A stretch of DNA of 64,000 nucleotides. It comes from Hypomyces perniciosus (lineage: Eukaryota > Ascomycota > Sordariomycetes > Hypocreales > Hypocreaceae). Position 1 is the first letter of the stretch; each line of letters begins with the position of its first letter. The stretch is taken from NCBI GenBank assembly GCA_008477525.1, contig SPDT01000005.1, positions 4,588,001-4,652,000 of the forward strand. The letters run 5' to 3'. The notes under the pieces are model-generated. The model ran no database searches and was not told the DNA's origin. It was given only the letters and a program-made list of their open reading frames with translations. This document shows, piece by piece, positions 12,546-26,246 of this stretch. The translations under genes and the position numbers were made by a program.

Positions 12546-12947
12546 TGTTATAGGCTAGGCCATGTCTCCCAGAATCATAACTACGCCGAAATCCGGAAAT
12601 ACAACCAATATTAGACTGCTTGCCCAATTAGGAAACTACCTCGGCTATAACCCTATACGCACAACTATATAATGTATACATAGCTAGTATAGAGCTTCCT
12701 TCCATTAGCTATAGATAGACAATACAGAGGTGCCCTAACTGCATGCTTTCTAGTTAAGCTATACCTATTATATATCTATAGCTCAGCTATTACCTAGCCA
12801 GTAAATAACAGAACTCTTACTATAGAAGGAAAATGGCGAATTTCGGGGACTAAGCCTCTAAAGGCAACGATATATAATCGCGGATCAAGTAAGCTGTTCT
12901 ACTTTTACAGGAATAAATAGCTGCACTAATAAAAAAGCTAGACTTTA
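12546..12947 (+). mobile_element. Gypsy-1b: 5' LTR and leader of a truncated LTR retrotransposon
   Basis: The LTR spans 12546-12772 (227 bp, starting TGTTATAGGC, RIP-modified end CCTATTATA). The leader that follows matches, in reverse complement, the 5' LTR and leader of gypsy-1a (26472 down to about 26085). The copy is interrupted at 12948 by gypsy-2A exactly after GACTTTA, and the rest of it is not seen on the other side. Confidence 0.75.
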
Positions 12948-13928
12948 TGTCAGGAGACCGGAAGCTCCGGAGCTCTCATGATATCACATGGGCCGGAATG
13001 CACATATAAGAGTAACTGTGGTCCCCGAAGATATAGAACTTCAGAGACCAGTAAACTACTGCTGCTACACCTAAGTATTAGCTTCTGGCTTGTTACCAGG
13101 GCTGCATCCCGATCAAACAAAGCAAATCTGGACCCTACATTTAACTGTTTGATCGAATTTCGATGCCACATTTGACTGTTTGACCAGATTTGATTTGATT
13201 TAATACATTTGATTAGGTGATGCTATTCCTAATTCCTTAATGCCTTTATCCCCTAATTTCCTTAATGTTAATACTGATAGTATTTCATTACTATCGCTTA
13301 GCAGGGGGCAGGGTAATATTATCGGAATTAGAACTCATATTTAAATCGGTGGTATTATATTCTTATCACAGCACAGAAAGGCAGGTTAAGGCAAATATCG
13401 TTGTTGTGCCGTGGAGAGCGAGAAAGCCCGAGGCTCTACGGAAAGCTATAGCTAGGAACGCGTTAGGGGCTGGTCACGTAATCGGAGCTCACGTGACAGG
13501 GCGTCAACATCGCGTCACGGTCAGTGCCGTGACAGTAACTATTATAAAAGAGGTTATAGGCTCAATTCCCACTGCAGGCCATATATATCTATATAAGCCC
13601 TTTTAAGGCTTATATAAATATATTATTTTTTAATATATATCCGGGCCCGGAATAATAATATTCCAACACAAAACTACCCTAAACTATGTAATCAAATAGG
13701 TTAAATATCAGGCCTTATATATTTAACTGTTTGATTATTGGGAATAGCTTTATTTGTTTGTTTGTTTGATAGAATATTTAATTTAATTTGATCGGGATGC
13801 AGCCCTGCTTGTTACCCGCTTATTAGCACCTATTTCTCCTCCAAGTAATTGCTCTTTAACCTCCTTTACTTTTCCCTAAGGTTACAGCCCCTTGCCCAAT
13901 CTATCTGCCTTAAAAAAAGTCTTTAATA
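12948..13928 (+). repeat. 5' LTR of gypsy-2A, interrupted by a TIR element
   Basis: The LTR halves are 12948-13097 and 13817-13928, 262 bp together, the same length as the LTRs at 30041 and 32863. The left half and the last part keep much of the pre-RIP sequence, so this is the best-preserved copy of the LTR. Confidence 0.8.
13098..13806. mobile_element. 709-bp non-autonomous TIR element (MULE-like)
   Basis: The termini are perfect 20-bp inverted repeats (AGGGCTGCATCCCGATCAAA and its complement). They are flanked by a perfect 10-bp duplication, GCTTGTTACC, at 13088-13097 and 13807-13816. A 9-11 bp duplication is the hallmark of Mutator-like elements in the families I know. A near-terminal AACTGTTTGAT motif recurs inside both ends (13142, 13728), and a GTTT run at 13752-13768 recalls the LINE tail. 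The centre has a GC-rich block (13410-13530) with E-box-like CACGTGAC palindromes. No transposase is present, so movement would need a partner elsewhere. The superfamily call is an inference from the duplication length. Confidence 0.75.
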
Positions 13929-16736
13929 TATTAGTCTTTTACTATTCCTAGTAAAAGTAAAAAAACTATTAAAATTAAAAATGCCTTTAGCGGTAAATAA
14001 TTAGTTTACTTTTAGTAAAGAGGCTATATTTTAAATATAAAGACTTTTAAATAGAATTACTTTTTTAAATTATTAATTAAGCCTGTTAAATAATACTTTA
14101 TTTATAAAAGAAGAATTTAATACTTATATTTAGTAAATAAAAGATAAATAGTAAATATATTTAAAAAAGAAATATTTAAATACTTTTCTTTAAAGGGAAA
14201 ACCTTTTTTTAAACCTTTAAAGATTAAAGGTTTATTGCCTATAATTAGCTTATTAGATACTGCTAGTTTAAAATAACTTTATAAAAGCAATTAAAGTAAA
14301 GTATAAATTTAAACTTTTTATTATAAAAGGAAATCTTAAATAAAACTATAAACTTTTTTTACTATTATTAAAAGGCAATTTAAATTATTTTTTAATATTT
14401 TTTTAAGTAATTTATAAAATTATTTATACTGCTTTTTATTTAAAAAAAGATATTTAATAGTAATAGGTTAATTATTTTAAAGAAAAAGGTAAATTTATTA
14501 AATTAATTATTTAAAATAAATTTTATTAATAGCTTAAAAATAATAATTATAATAATTTAATTAAATATTATAAAGTAACTTTATAGATTTTTCGCTTATA
14601 TTAAACTATTAAATAAAGTTTTTAATTATTCTTTTTTTAATTTAAAATTATAAAAAGTAAATTCTTTAAAATAACTCCTTTATAGCTTAAAATTTATATA
14701 CTTTTATAATACTTTTTTTTTATAATAAATAAATAAATACTTTATTATAAAATCCTTATAGCTTAATAGAAATTAATTTATATTAATATAATTATTAAAG
14801 CTGTTATATATAACTATACTAATATAAATAACTTTTAATAAAAATCTTAATTTTAAAGAAAATATAAAAAAATTAAATTTATTAATTAATAAAGATTATA
14901 TTAAAATTATACTATTAATACTTTAAGGAATATAATAACTGAAATATTTAAAGGTTTAAAAAAATAAAAAAACTTTTCTAATTTAATAATTTATTAAAAA
15001 TATAATAGTTTTTATTATAAAACTTTTTATTAAACTTTTAATTATAGAAAATATAATAATAAATATTTTATTAAAAAGTATAATTTTTTTAATTATATTT
15101 TATTAGTAAAAATATTAAATTTATAATTTATTAAATTTAAAAATGTAATTATTATATAAATTTATTTATAAAATAATTAAAGAAAATATAGTTAAATAGC
15201 TATTAGTAATATATAAATGCTTTATTTAATTTTAGCAGTAAAATTTATATTATCTTTTTATAATAAAAAGATTAATTAAAAAGTCTATTATTAGCTTTTA
15301 AATTTACTGTTATTTTCTTAAATATATCTATTATAATCTATAGGTATATAAAGATATTTATAAAAATAATTAATAATTTAAGAGTAAAAAATAAATAGCT
15401 ATTTTATTATATTATTGCCAATAGCCTAAAAGACTTTATTTTAAAAAGACTTTAATTGTAAAAAGTTAATTTTACTTTTTTATAAAAATATAATTAATAG
15501 AATCATCTTTTAATTAAAGATTTTATTACTTTAATAGCTTTTAAAAAGCAGCTATAATAAACTATTAAAAAGGTTTAAATAGCTTTTATATTAATAATTA
15601 AAAAAAAGTTAAAAATTAAATTAAAAGTTTTAAAAGATTTATTATCTCTTAACTAAAGTAAAGCTATTTTTTTAAAAGACTATAAATTAGCTTTATATTT
15701 AAAATTACTTTTTATATATTATAATTTTATTAATATTTTTTTATAAAAAAAGCTATTAATATATTAATAAATTAATAGTATACTATTAAATTAAAAAATT
15801 AAAAAATACCTTTATAAAGTTTTATTTATAATTTAATATTTAAAAAGCTAGAAGCTTTTGATAAATATTTAAAGAAAGTATTATAAAATATATAAATTTA
15901 GTAGTCTATTAGTTTTATAAATGCCTTTATAATCTTTATATTAAAAAAAGGCAGTAAACTATAAATATATATTAATTTTTATACTTTAAATAAAATAACT
16001 TATAAATACTATACTTTATTATTATTAATTTTTAAGATTTTTAATAGACTTTTATATATTAAGACTTTTCTTAAATTTAATTTAAAGGATATATATTATT
16101 AAATCTTTATCTGCAAAAAAGATTAATAAAAAATAATATTTTACTATTAATATAAATACTTTAAGTATAATATTATACTATTTAATTTTATAAATTCTGT
16201 TATAACTTTTTCGTAATATATTAATAATATATTATAAAATCTAGTTAATTCTATTTATATTATATACTTTAATAATATATTAATTTATAACTATACCTTT
16301 AAAGACAATGTATAATATATTTATTAAGTTTTTAAAAACTTATAAAATATAAAGCTATATATTAATATTAATAAATATATCTTTTATATTACTTTAATAC
16401 CTTTCTTTAAATATATTATTATATTTAATAGAATTAAGATAGAATAATTATGCGTTTAAACTATTATTAAATAGCTAATACTTAAAAGTATCTATAATAA
16501 CTTAACATTTCTAAGATTTATAGGGTTTTACTATTACTTTATTAAAAATTATAATAAAATTATAATACCTTTAATAGATTTTCTATATAAAAAGTAAAAA
16601 GATTCTTTATAATTAAAGCTTAATGCATTTAAAGCTTTTTAATAGCTTAATAGAAAGTTTTTAAAGAAACCTATTTTAATATATTATAACTTAAAGGCGC
16701 TAATTTATATAAAGATAAATGCATTAAACTATATAA

Positions 16737-16962
16737 TATAATAGGTATAGCTTAACTGGAAAGTATACAGTTAGGGCACCTTTATATTATCTATCTATAA
16801 CTAAAGGAAGGAAGCTTTATACTAGCTATATATGCGTTATATAGCTATGCGTATAGGGTTATAGCCGAGGTGGTTTCCTAATTAGGTAAGTGGTCTAGTC
16901 TTGGTTGTATTTCCAGATTCGGCGTAGTTGTAATTCCGGGAGATATAGCCTAGCCTATAATA
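16737..16962 (-). repeat. 3' LTR of gypsy-1a
   Basis: 226 bp, the reverse complement of the LTR at 12546-12772. It is followed by the polypurine tract (CCCCCCCTTTTT on the plus strand). Confidence 0.8.
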
Positions 16963-19900
16963 TTACCCCCCCTTTTTATAGTGGCTCTCTCTTTAGGCGC
17001 TATTGCTTCGCTGGCATATAGCTATTAAGTGGCCTGTTATTAGATTCGATTAGGCTATATTTAGATATATAGTTATCAAGGGCTACTGTGTCTTTAAGTA
17101 TATATATTAGTTCCTAGGTTAGCTTTATATATCCTTTTTACTATATTAATGCTTCGCGGAAAGAGCTGCGACCTTACCGCTTAGTTCTCGCGCAAAGGAC
17201 CTCTTTAACTTCTTCTTTATCCTCGCTATCTACTTATATTAATAGTAGTTAAAGGTCATTTAAAATCTGGCCTAAAAGGGGGTTATCAGCCACTCTTTTT
17301 AGTAGGTTAATGTAAAATCGCAGGTATATACTAATTAATATGCCTAGTTCTACTATATAAAGGCTAATAACCTTTATTACTATATATTTATAATATAAGG
17401 CATTAAGCTTTTTAAAAGGCTAGGGAGTATTATAATTACTAAAGTATAGCTAGACTTTATCTTTTACTTTATATCTTTTAAAAGGGCTTTACTGCTAGTT
17501 TATAGAGTCTTTATAGTATTATTATATAGCGGTAAATACTATTTAGGTAAAGGCGGTTACTCCTTTTAATCTCTTAATTATTTTTTATAGCTTTTTCCTT
17601 TAGGTCTTTTAATCTAATAGCTTTATTTTCTTTTATATATAGCTAGAGGGGTTCTATATAATAGCTGTATTTAAAGAAAAAAGGGCTTATTTAAATAGCT
17701 GTATATTTGCAGTTATTTAAAGCTAGTTATACTGCTGGGAGGAAGTCTCCCTAATTGCTTTAAAAGTAGTCTATATATACTTTAAGGTATACTTGGATCT
17801 TTTGGTTACTCTTCTCTAGTCTGCCGTCAGTCTGTAGGTAATATACTATACTTAAGCGTTACTGGGTTCCTGCTAGTTTACAGAAAGCTCTCTAAAAGCA
17901 GCTAATCTAATTAAATCCTCAGTTATTAACTATAAACTAAGGCATTTTATAGAACTAATAATAGTATTAAAAGAACCTTTTTATATATACTTCTGCCTTT
18001 ATACTCTTTATTACCTTAAAGGTAATATTTTTAATAAACTAGTTAATAATAACTTAAAAGTATTATACTTATATTAATCCTGTAAGTAATAGGTTAATTA
18101 TAAAGTTTATAATTAAATTGCTGTAGATATATTAGGGAATAGGTAATAGTTTAAAGAATCCTTGCTTATAGCTTCTTTATACCTTTCCTTTTTTATATAT
18201 ACTGCAGTTATAGAGGAATTATTAGACTATACTACTAATTCCTAGCTAAAAAAACCTATAGGAAATAATCGCTAGGGTTCTGTTATAACCTAGGTGGCCT
18301 GAGACTATAGTATTGTATTCTGCTTGCATAATGCAAATACACAGTGTTTCGCCTTTTTCTTTAATTATAGCCAATACCTAGATACAGTCTTAGAATATTA
18401 ATCTCTATTCTTTATCGATTATATATTTCAATATCTATACTTTAAGTTAAAGGTCTATAAAGAGGGAGTGCTTTTCCTTCTTAACTGCAGCATATACCTA
18501 TTAATATACTAAATCCTTTTAAATTATTAGGTTCTATAGGTCCTATAGTTCCTCATTTCTATTAAATATGTATATTAAAGGGAGATTAGTATTACTGTCC
18601 TTGAATCTTTATATTGCTAGTGCGGCTAGGATAAATTATATCTAGCGGCTTAGTTTGCGTTTATTGCTTTTATTAAGTGGAAGGTTTTATTCCCTGCAGC
18701 TTAATATATTAGGAGCAGCTGCTTTACTGCCTAGCCTATATTAGATTATAAAATCAAACTGGAAAAAGAACTCTGCCTAGCGCGTCTATTATTTAAAGAG
18801 TTTCTTGCGTATTATAAAGAATTGCAAGTTTTTATAGTTTAAAATAACTGTAAAGGGGTTACAGCTATATAGCTTTACTCTCTACTTTTTTAAACAGTAA
18901 ATTACTACTAGTATTTCTTTATTATAGATAGGATAATTATATTTAGCAGGGCTTAGCTTTTATAAGTAGTAAGCTATAGTATAATATTCTCCTTTTTTAT
19001 TTTTTTATAAAAGGACTCCTTTTAAAGTATATCTTAAATAGTCTGCTTTAATAAAGGTGTATTTTATAGGATTTTAAGCTTATAGTATAGGGGCTTTAAT
19101 AAAGAGGCGTTTAAGCTCCTAGAAAGCTGCTTTTTCTATACCTTTTTACTAAAAGGGGGTCCCTTTTTTAGTTAGCTTTATAAGCAGGTAAGCTATCTGA
19201 AAGAACCTAGGGATAAATATTTAATAGTAATTAATAAAGCTAAAGAAGCTTTAGACTTTTATTACTATTATAAATACCTGCTATTTACTAATAGCTTACT
19301 GCTTTTCAAGGTTATAGGCAATTCTTTTACCAGTATATATAATAAACCTAAAGTATTTAATCTTTTTCTATATAAATATATATTTCTTAAGATCTAGGTA
19401 TAGTTTAGTATTAGCGAGGGCGCGTAAAACTTGCTAGACTTTCTTTATATAGTCTTTTTATAATTTATTAATATAGATTAGGATATTATTAAGGTATATA
19501 GACGCAAAGTCATTTAAAACGGGGTGTAGTACTTAGTTAATATACTATTAGAATACTGCTAGTGTACTAGTAAGTCTAAATAAAACTACCTGCTACTTAT
19601 ATAGGCTATAGTATATATAGAATGCAGTCTTATATTCTTTTCTTTTTATAACTTTGATTTTATAGAATGCAGCTACTATATCTAGCTTTATAAACTACTT
19701 TACTTTTATTTAACTATTAAAGGTTTTAAAAAAAAGGGGGAAAGGGTAGCGATCTTGCTGCATTATTGCGTTTAAAGCGCGGTAGTCTATATAAAAGTAA
19801 ATTCCTCTTTTAGGTTTTCAAATAAAAAGGATAGAGGCTGCGGCGGCTAAGCTGCTAGCTTAAATAAATCCTTTATCAAGTAAGTTAAGGAGGGTCTTTT

Positions 19901-20738
19901 ATAACACTAATAGTTCTTTGCGTAATATACTGTAAAGGGGGCTTTAAGGGAGTTTTAGTTCTTTGCTATATTTATTGGCTTTTAAGGGAATCTGTAAATT
20001 AACTTTAAGGCAGTATAGTAGAAGTTTAGTAGCTTCTTTTATAAAGAATAGCAAATAGAACTTTTTATATAGTTTAAGGGGATATATTCCTGGGGATTTA
20101 TAGGTTTTTTAAGCTAGAGTATTTTTTTAATATTAAATAAACTAATAGTTTAAAGGAAATATATTTCCTTTTTGCTGTTCCTTTTAATGCAGTAGTATTC
20201 TGCTTGCAATATCGAGGCTGGTATAAGCCAGGCTCTTTATATAGCTTTAATATTCCCAGGCTCCTCCTTATCTGCAAATCGTAGCTATAGGCCAGCTTTT
20301 CTATAGCTAACTTCCTTTTTAGCTGCATTATATATTACCTAGTTAGCTTTAGCTTAAGGCTTATTAAGGATTAGGTTATAATCTAGTTTATTTACTATAT
20401 AGGTGTATTAACGTTTAATATAGCTGTATAGATCCAGGTAAATAATAATAATATAACTGGTTTCTACCTTTTTATAGATCTTAGTAAATATCTTAATTTT
20501 CCTTTTAGTAATTTTAATTTATAGGAGGTATAACTTTTAGGTAAAGGAGGAGTTTATAATAGTATAAAGGTTATAGCTAGTATCGAATAATACTGTAATA
20601 GGTATATTCTTTATTCTAGCTTATAATATTACTGATTTGCTGGTTATTTGCTCCTTAAACTCTTTCTATCCCCTTAATTCTTCTTTTATAGGCTTTAATG
20701 CCTAACTTTATATTAAAGCTAATTTTTTAACTTATCGC

Positions 20739-20753
20739 TAAAGTTACTATTTT
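20739..20753 (+). repeat. Left target-site duplication of LINE-3
   Basis: TAAAGTTACTATTTT, repeated perfectly at 25058-25072. Confidence 0.85.
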
Positions 20754-21182
20754 TAGGCCAGCAGCCTAAGGATCGAGGAAGTATACATATAGAGGAGTTT
20801 TCTTATACGAGGCGTTCCTAAATACTATACCAACACCTTAGGCACCTTCCCTATTAACGCGCTAGTCCCGATTAAGGCTTAAGGGAGTGCTAGGTCTAAA
20901 GAACCCCTAGTCTTTTACTAGAAGGCCCCTTTTAGCGAGACTACTAATACCTACTACTACTTTATCTCCTTTAAAGAGGAAGTTAAAACAGGCTTTAAAC
21001 TCTTTAACTATTTAGCCCTAGCAGAGCTCTAGACCTAAAAGGTATAGGTAACCTAATATAACAGGTACCTTAACTTTTATAACCTTTAAAAATATACTAA
21101 AACTATATAATATAAAAAGTATAGTAAGCTTGCCTTTTAATATACTAATAAAAATAAAAACTGCAATAACCTTACTTAATAT

Positions 21183-21762
21183 TGTTAAAAAGGAGGGCTA
21201 AAAAGTAAGGATTTTAGTGTATTTGGGTAACCTTCCTATTCTGGCTAGACCCGGAATTAGGCCCGACGCTAGGACCGAGTTCCGGAGGAACTTCGGTGTA
21301 CGTCAGGAAATTTCTGTTATCTTCAACGATAACAATTGAGCTAGGACCAGCTACCCCGCCTACCCTAGACTTAATACAATGGCCACAATGGCTATTGTGA
21401 AAAATCTGACCAAAATGGTTTCCTGTTTGTATGGCCGTGAGTCGATTTGGCCGATTTCCTATATAAATGAATTTTGCGGAAAATAGAAACAGGGCCATAG
21501 ACCCAATTCTGCTGCTGCATTCCTATTATCTAGTCGGAGGACTATTATAGAAGACAAAGCTATTGTTTATACAATCACTTCTACACCAGCCGCACATCAC
21601 TAGATATTCTATAGCTTTCTAGCTATTAGTTCAGTTACAATTTAATTATTTATCCATTATTAACCCAATTAGACTCTCAGTCGTTTCCTTATTGCTGCGT
21701 TGGGTGCACCTTCCTAGAAGCTACACTTAAATGAGGTTCAGTATAACCTTGTTATTTTAACA
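21183..21762 (+). repeat. Solo LTR of an unclassified LTR retrotransposon
   Basis: 580 bp, beginning TGTTAAAAAGG and ending TTTTAACA, flanked by perfect 5-bp duplications AATAT (21178-21182, 21763-21767). No internal sequence remains, as after LTR-LTR recombination. Its GC content is clearly higher than the surrounding LINE, which suggests it arrived late or largely escaped RIP. The superfamily cannot be told from an LTR alone. Confidence 0.8.
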
Positions 21763-23571
21763 AATATATTAACTGCCTTAAACTTTATTAGTTTAACACT
21801 TTAAACTATTATATATATTTAATAATTAAAGATAATGTAAAAGTATATACTATTAAAGAATAATTTAAAAGTATTAAAGAATTTAAAATTTAAAAGTTTT
21901 AGAAAAAAAACCCTGCCCCCTTTGCCTTTAAGCTTAAATCTAATGCATTTAAAGGAGGAGCTCTTTAAGCTGCCTTAACCAGATCTTTTACTGCTCTTAC
22001 TCCTAGGGCCTAGATTTAAAGACCTCTCCCTTTAAGCGGGATAATACCCCCTACCTTTACAGTAAAGCCCCTTTAAAATAAAATTAACCTAATAAATATC
22101 TTTAATAGCTTATTAAAAGAAAGCTTATTAATGTATTTTACAGTAAAATTTACTAATTTTAATAATTTTATAAATAATGCCTTAAAGGAATCTCTTAAAA
22201 GAGATAAACCCTATAAGTTTAATCTATAAATAATAGACTTTATTAAAACTATTAAAAGAACTTTAGCCTAAAAATCTTTTAGGCTAATATAAAAAAATAA
22301 AGATAATATTATAATATAGCCCTTTTATTAGCTTAAAAAGACAGCTTTAATATTATATTTATTTAAAAGCTATAGATTTACTAGGATACTTTATTATTTA
22401 AAAGATAAATAAAATCTTACTTTAACTTTTAAGTATTTAACCTATTTAACAACTAAAGGGAGACTAAACCCTTTATTTTTATATATATTAAAAAATTATT
22501 AAATCTATTATATTAATAACTCTGGCCTTTAAAACTAAAAAGTAACTATATCTGTTAAATAAAAGTCTATAAATATATTATTATTAATATTTACTATAAA
22601 GCTTCCTTTAATACTATAATAGAAACCTTTAAAAAATAAGGTTAGCCCCTTTTAAATTTAATAATTATAGGAGACTTTAATATATTACACTAAATATAGT
22701 AACTAGGCTAAGTCTTATATACTATAGGTAATAGATTAGTTAAATAGGCAGGCAAATATAACTTAATCCTTGCCTTTATAAATGCTTTTATAAGGGATTT
22801 TAGAAAGTATATTAACTTTATTTTCTTTAACTGCCTTATATTAACAACTATTATAAAAAACCTAAATATAGGCTTAAACTATTATATAGTTACTATTATA
22901 CTTTTAAGCTTTATTAGGCTAATAGCTAATATAGGAAAGAAATATATCCCTTTTAAAAGCCTATAAAAGTTTAGCTAGTTAATATATATATATACCTAGC
23001 TTTTTTTAAAAGTAAATACAATTAATTTAACTAAAGGGGACTTAAATACAGCTATATAAGCACTTTAAGGACTTTTTATAGACTATATATAGTTAATAGG
23101 CAAAAAAAGATATTAGAATAAATATAGTGCCCTTTAATAAAATAAAGACTGCTAAATAGCTTACTTGGCTTATATTGCAGTGCCCTTTAAGACTAATGAA
23201 TAAACTAAGGCAAAAAAGATACTGTATAATACTATTAAATATAAGAAATGCAATTACTAGGATAAAATTATAGCTAAAGTTAGTTTAAGTAAGGGTATTT
23301 AATAGGTGGCTAAGTGGCGTAAGGCTATAGACTATTTTTAACCCCCCCCCCCTTTTAGTAAACGGCAACAAAAGTATTTTAAACTTTAAGGAGTAAGCGG
23401 CCTTTTTTAAGGAATATTTACTGCAGTAAAAGGGAGTTAAAGAAAATATTAAAAACCTCTAGAAACCTTAAGCTTTAAAGAACCTTTAAATACTATAAAA
23501 TAAAACAGTTATTAAAGAAAAGGTAAAGAAAGCTATAATTAAAGCAGGGAATATTGCATTTAATATAGATA

Positions 23572-24152
23572 TGTTAAAAAGGAGGGCTAAAAAGCAAGGA
23601 TTTCTGTGTAATTGGGTAACCTTCCTATTCTGGCTAGACCCGGAATTAGGCCCGACGCTAGGACCGAGTTCTGGAGGAACTTCGGTGTAAGTCAGGAAAT
23701 TTCTGTTATCCTTAACGATAACAATTGAGCTAGGATCAGCTACCCCGCCTACCCTAGACTCAATACAATGGGCATAATGGCCATTGTGAAAAATCTGACC
23801 AAAATGGTTTCCTGTTTGTATAGCCGTGAGTCGATTTGACCGATTTTATATACAAATGAATTTTGCGGAAAATAGGAATACGGCCACGAACCCAATTCTG
23901 CCACCGCACACCTATTGTTAGGTCGGAGGACTATTATAGAAGACAAAGCTATTGTTTATACAATTCACTTCTATACCAGCCGCATATACACTAGATATTC
24001 TATAGCTTTTAGCTATTAGATCGTTTACAATTTAATTGTTTATCCATTGTTAACCTAACTAGACTCTTAGTCGTTTCCTTATTGCTGCGTTGGGTGCACC
24101 TTCCTAGAAGCTGCACTTAAATAAGGTTTAGTATAACCTCGTTATTTCAACA
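23572..24152 (+). repeat. Second LTR of the same family, without target duplication
   Basis: 581 bp, very like 21183-21762 over its whole length. The flanking pentamers differ (AGATA and ATATT). The LINE sequence to its left and right comes from positions about 1.6 kb apart in LINE-1. This suggests recombination between two separate insertions, not simple loss of one element. Confidence 0.75.
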
Positions 24153-25057
24153 ATATTAAACGCTTTAATAATACAGAGGTCTATAATATAAAGGTATAGG
24201 CTGCCTTAAAGGCTATAAAACTAATAATTAAATGCATAAAGGAAGACTATATAATTTAAATAGCTTTCCTTTTTTTAAATAACTTATTAGTTATTAATAA
24301 ACTGTTTAGTAAGCCCCCCCTATTTATATAAAGAGTATATATATACTTCTAGAAACTGGTATAGAATATCTTGCCTTACAGGACCTTTATTTTATAAGTT
24401 TTAGGATATAAGGATATTATAGGTAACGAATAGGCTAACTATTTAGCTAAATAAAGTATAACTTTCCCTGCTGCGCTATAAAACTAGGCTATAATTATAT
24501 ATATTAAAAGATAAATTAAAAAAAAAGTTGCGGAGATAAAGGAGCAGGATTAGCTTAGTAAGACCCTGGAAAGCTATAAATAGTAAGGATTTAGGGCCCT
24601 AGCCTCCCCCTTAAAGCTTAAACTCCTATGCCTTATCCTCTATAAGCTTTTGGCAGAGAGATTAGGATATAGAGATTTCCAGGAATACTATAAATGTTTT
24701 AGATATAATAGAGAGTCTGTCTATAAGTATAGCGAATTAAAGAGGCAAGGCTATTTTACAGAATACAGAATAGTTAAGCCTTTCCTTTTAAATATCCCTT
24801 TAAGAGAGACCCCCCTTTTTTATTTATTTAAACCTATAGGAAGCAAAGCCTTCTAGAAACTAATAGAGGAAGTGGACCTTTATAGTCCTCCCCTGGCGGA
24901 AATAGATTAATATTATTTAGATTAACCCTTTTTCCTTTATAAATTAAAACTTAGTAAACAGCAGTATAAGCCACTGGCTCTTAATATCCTATTGCCTATA
25001 AGGGATTTATATAATTAGCTTACTTAGTGGACGTAAATAATAAAATAAACAAACAAA

Positions 25058-25072
25058 TAAAGTTACTATTTT
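25058..25072 (+). repeat. Right target-site duplication of LINE-3
   Basis: TAAAGTTACTATTTT, after which the interrupted gypsy-1a sequence resumes. Confidence 0.85.
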
Positions 25073-26246
25073 CCTTACTGTTAGTATACTGGTTGTTATT
25101 ATTAGACTTGCAGTCGGCGATCTGGACCTAATGCGCCCAGGCTTTATAGCCTTTCTTATAAAACTGGGCAATATGTCCCTCCTTCCCGCAACAGTAATAT
25201 ATAGCCTCCTAGGCAGTGTCTGCCTTACTTGCTAAGGAGCTGTATTAGCGCTGGTTCTTTATGCGGTTTATGCCCCCTATCTAGGTATTGCCCTCTTTAT
25301 TAACTGCTTATATATAGTCCTTTAAAGTGCGATATAGTTAAGGCTTATTATGTTTTTTCTGCTAAAAGTAGCTTATCGAGGCGGCTCCCGCGTTCTGTTA
25401 GTTTAGATTTAATTATTTAATGCAGCTAGCGATATCCTAAACCTTAGCAAGCTATTTACTATAAGTAAGCGGCAGGTCTACTATTACTAAGTAGAATTAT
25501 AGTTTTAGAGATAATACTCCCTTAAAGAAAATAATTTTAGCTTAGTTAGCTTAGTTGTTACTGCCTGCCTTAAAAAGCTTTTATTTAAAGCGGGGAAGGA
25601 AAAATAAAAGTGAAATTTTATCTCTTTGCTTAAGAGTATACAGCTTTTATATAGCTTAGTTCCAGAGTCCTTAATCCTTATAGGTATAGTCCAGGTATTA
25701 TATAAATTCCGCTAGGTTATAGTTTCTATTAATTCCTCTTAATATATAAAAGGTAGCAATTACCTATTTAAGTATAGCGTTTAAGCAGGAGTTAATAAAA
25801 TACTATTATTTTTTATTACTGTTATAAAACTCTTTATTAAGTTTAAGCTTTTCGCGTATATCTTGCGCTTATATAGTATACTCTTTTTACTTTCCCGAGA
25901 ATTTAAATAGGTTAAGGAGTGGCTTCCTTTTAACCCTGGGAGCTTATATAAACTCTATTATAAAGGTTAATGCAGGCTTTATAGTTACAGTTTACGCGGG
26001 TTCTTGCTTAAGTTATGGAAAAAATAATATTTTATCTTCCTAGCTATTTAGCCTTTAAATCGCTAGTGCTATAAAGTCTAGCTTTCTTATTAATGCAGTT
26101 ATTTATTCCTGTAAAGGTAGAATAGCTTGCTTAATCCGCGACTGTATATTATCGCTCTCAGAGGCTTAGTCTCTGAAATTCGCTATTTTCCTTCTACAGT
26201 AAAAGTTCCGTTATTTACTGGCTAGGTAGTAGCTAAGCTATAGATA

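Larger units (their letters stand above)
20754..25057 (+). mobile_element. LINE-3: 5'-truncated LINE inserted in gypsy-1a
   Basis: The sequence starts in mid-element (equivalent to about 6810 of LINE-1) and ends with the A-rich tail at 25041-25057, between perfect 15-bp duplications. Truncation at the 5' end is usual for LINEs. Two LTRs sit inside it (21183-21762 and 23572-24152). Between LINE-1 equivalents of about 9047 and 10641 some 1.6 kb is missing, including the reverse-transcriptase core. A short C-terminal frame is still open at 24650-24856 and starts MAERLGYRDF. It is somewhat less decayed than LINE-1 in places. Confidence 0.85.

Noticed and set aside
13540..13590. B-box-like GGCTCAATTCCC as a tRNA or SINE
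   Set aside because: No matching A box or cloverleaf could be drawn upstream.
13265..13606. 113-codon frame inside the TIR element
   Set aside because: It overlaps GC-rich palindromes and does not resemble a transposase.
21214..21498. 94-codon minus-strand frame, and the similar one at 23749-23946
   Set aside because: Both lie inside the solo LTRs and are by-products of the same repeat.
24650..24856. Stand-alone gene MAERLGYRDF...
   Set aside because: It is the C-terminal piece of the LINE-3 polyprotein, matching 11140-11390 of LINE-1.
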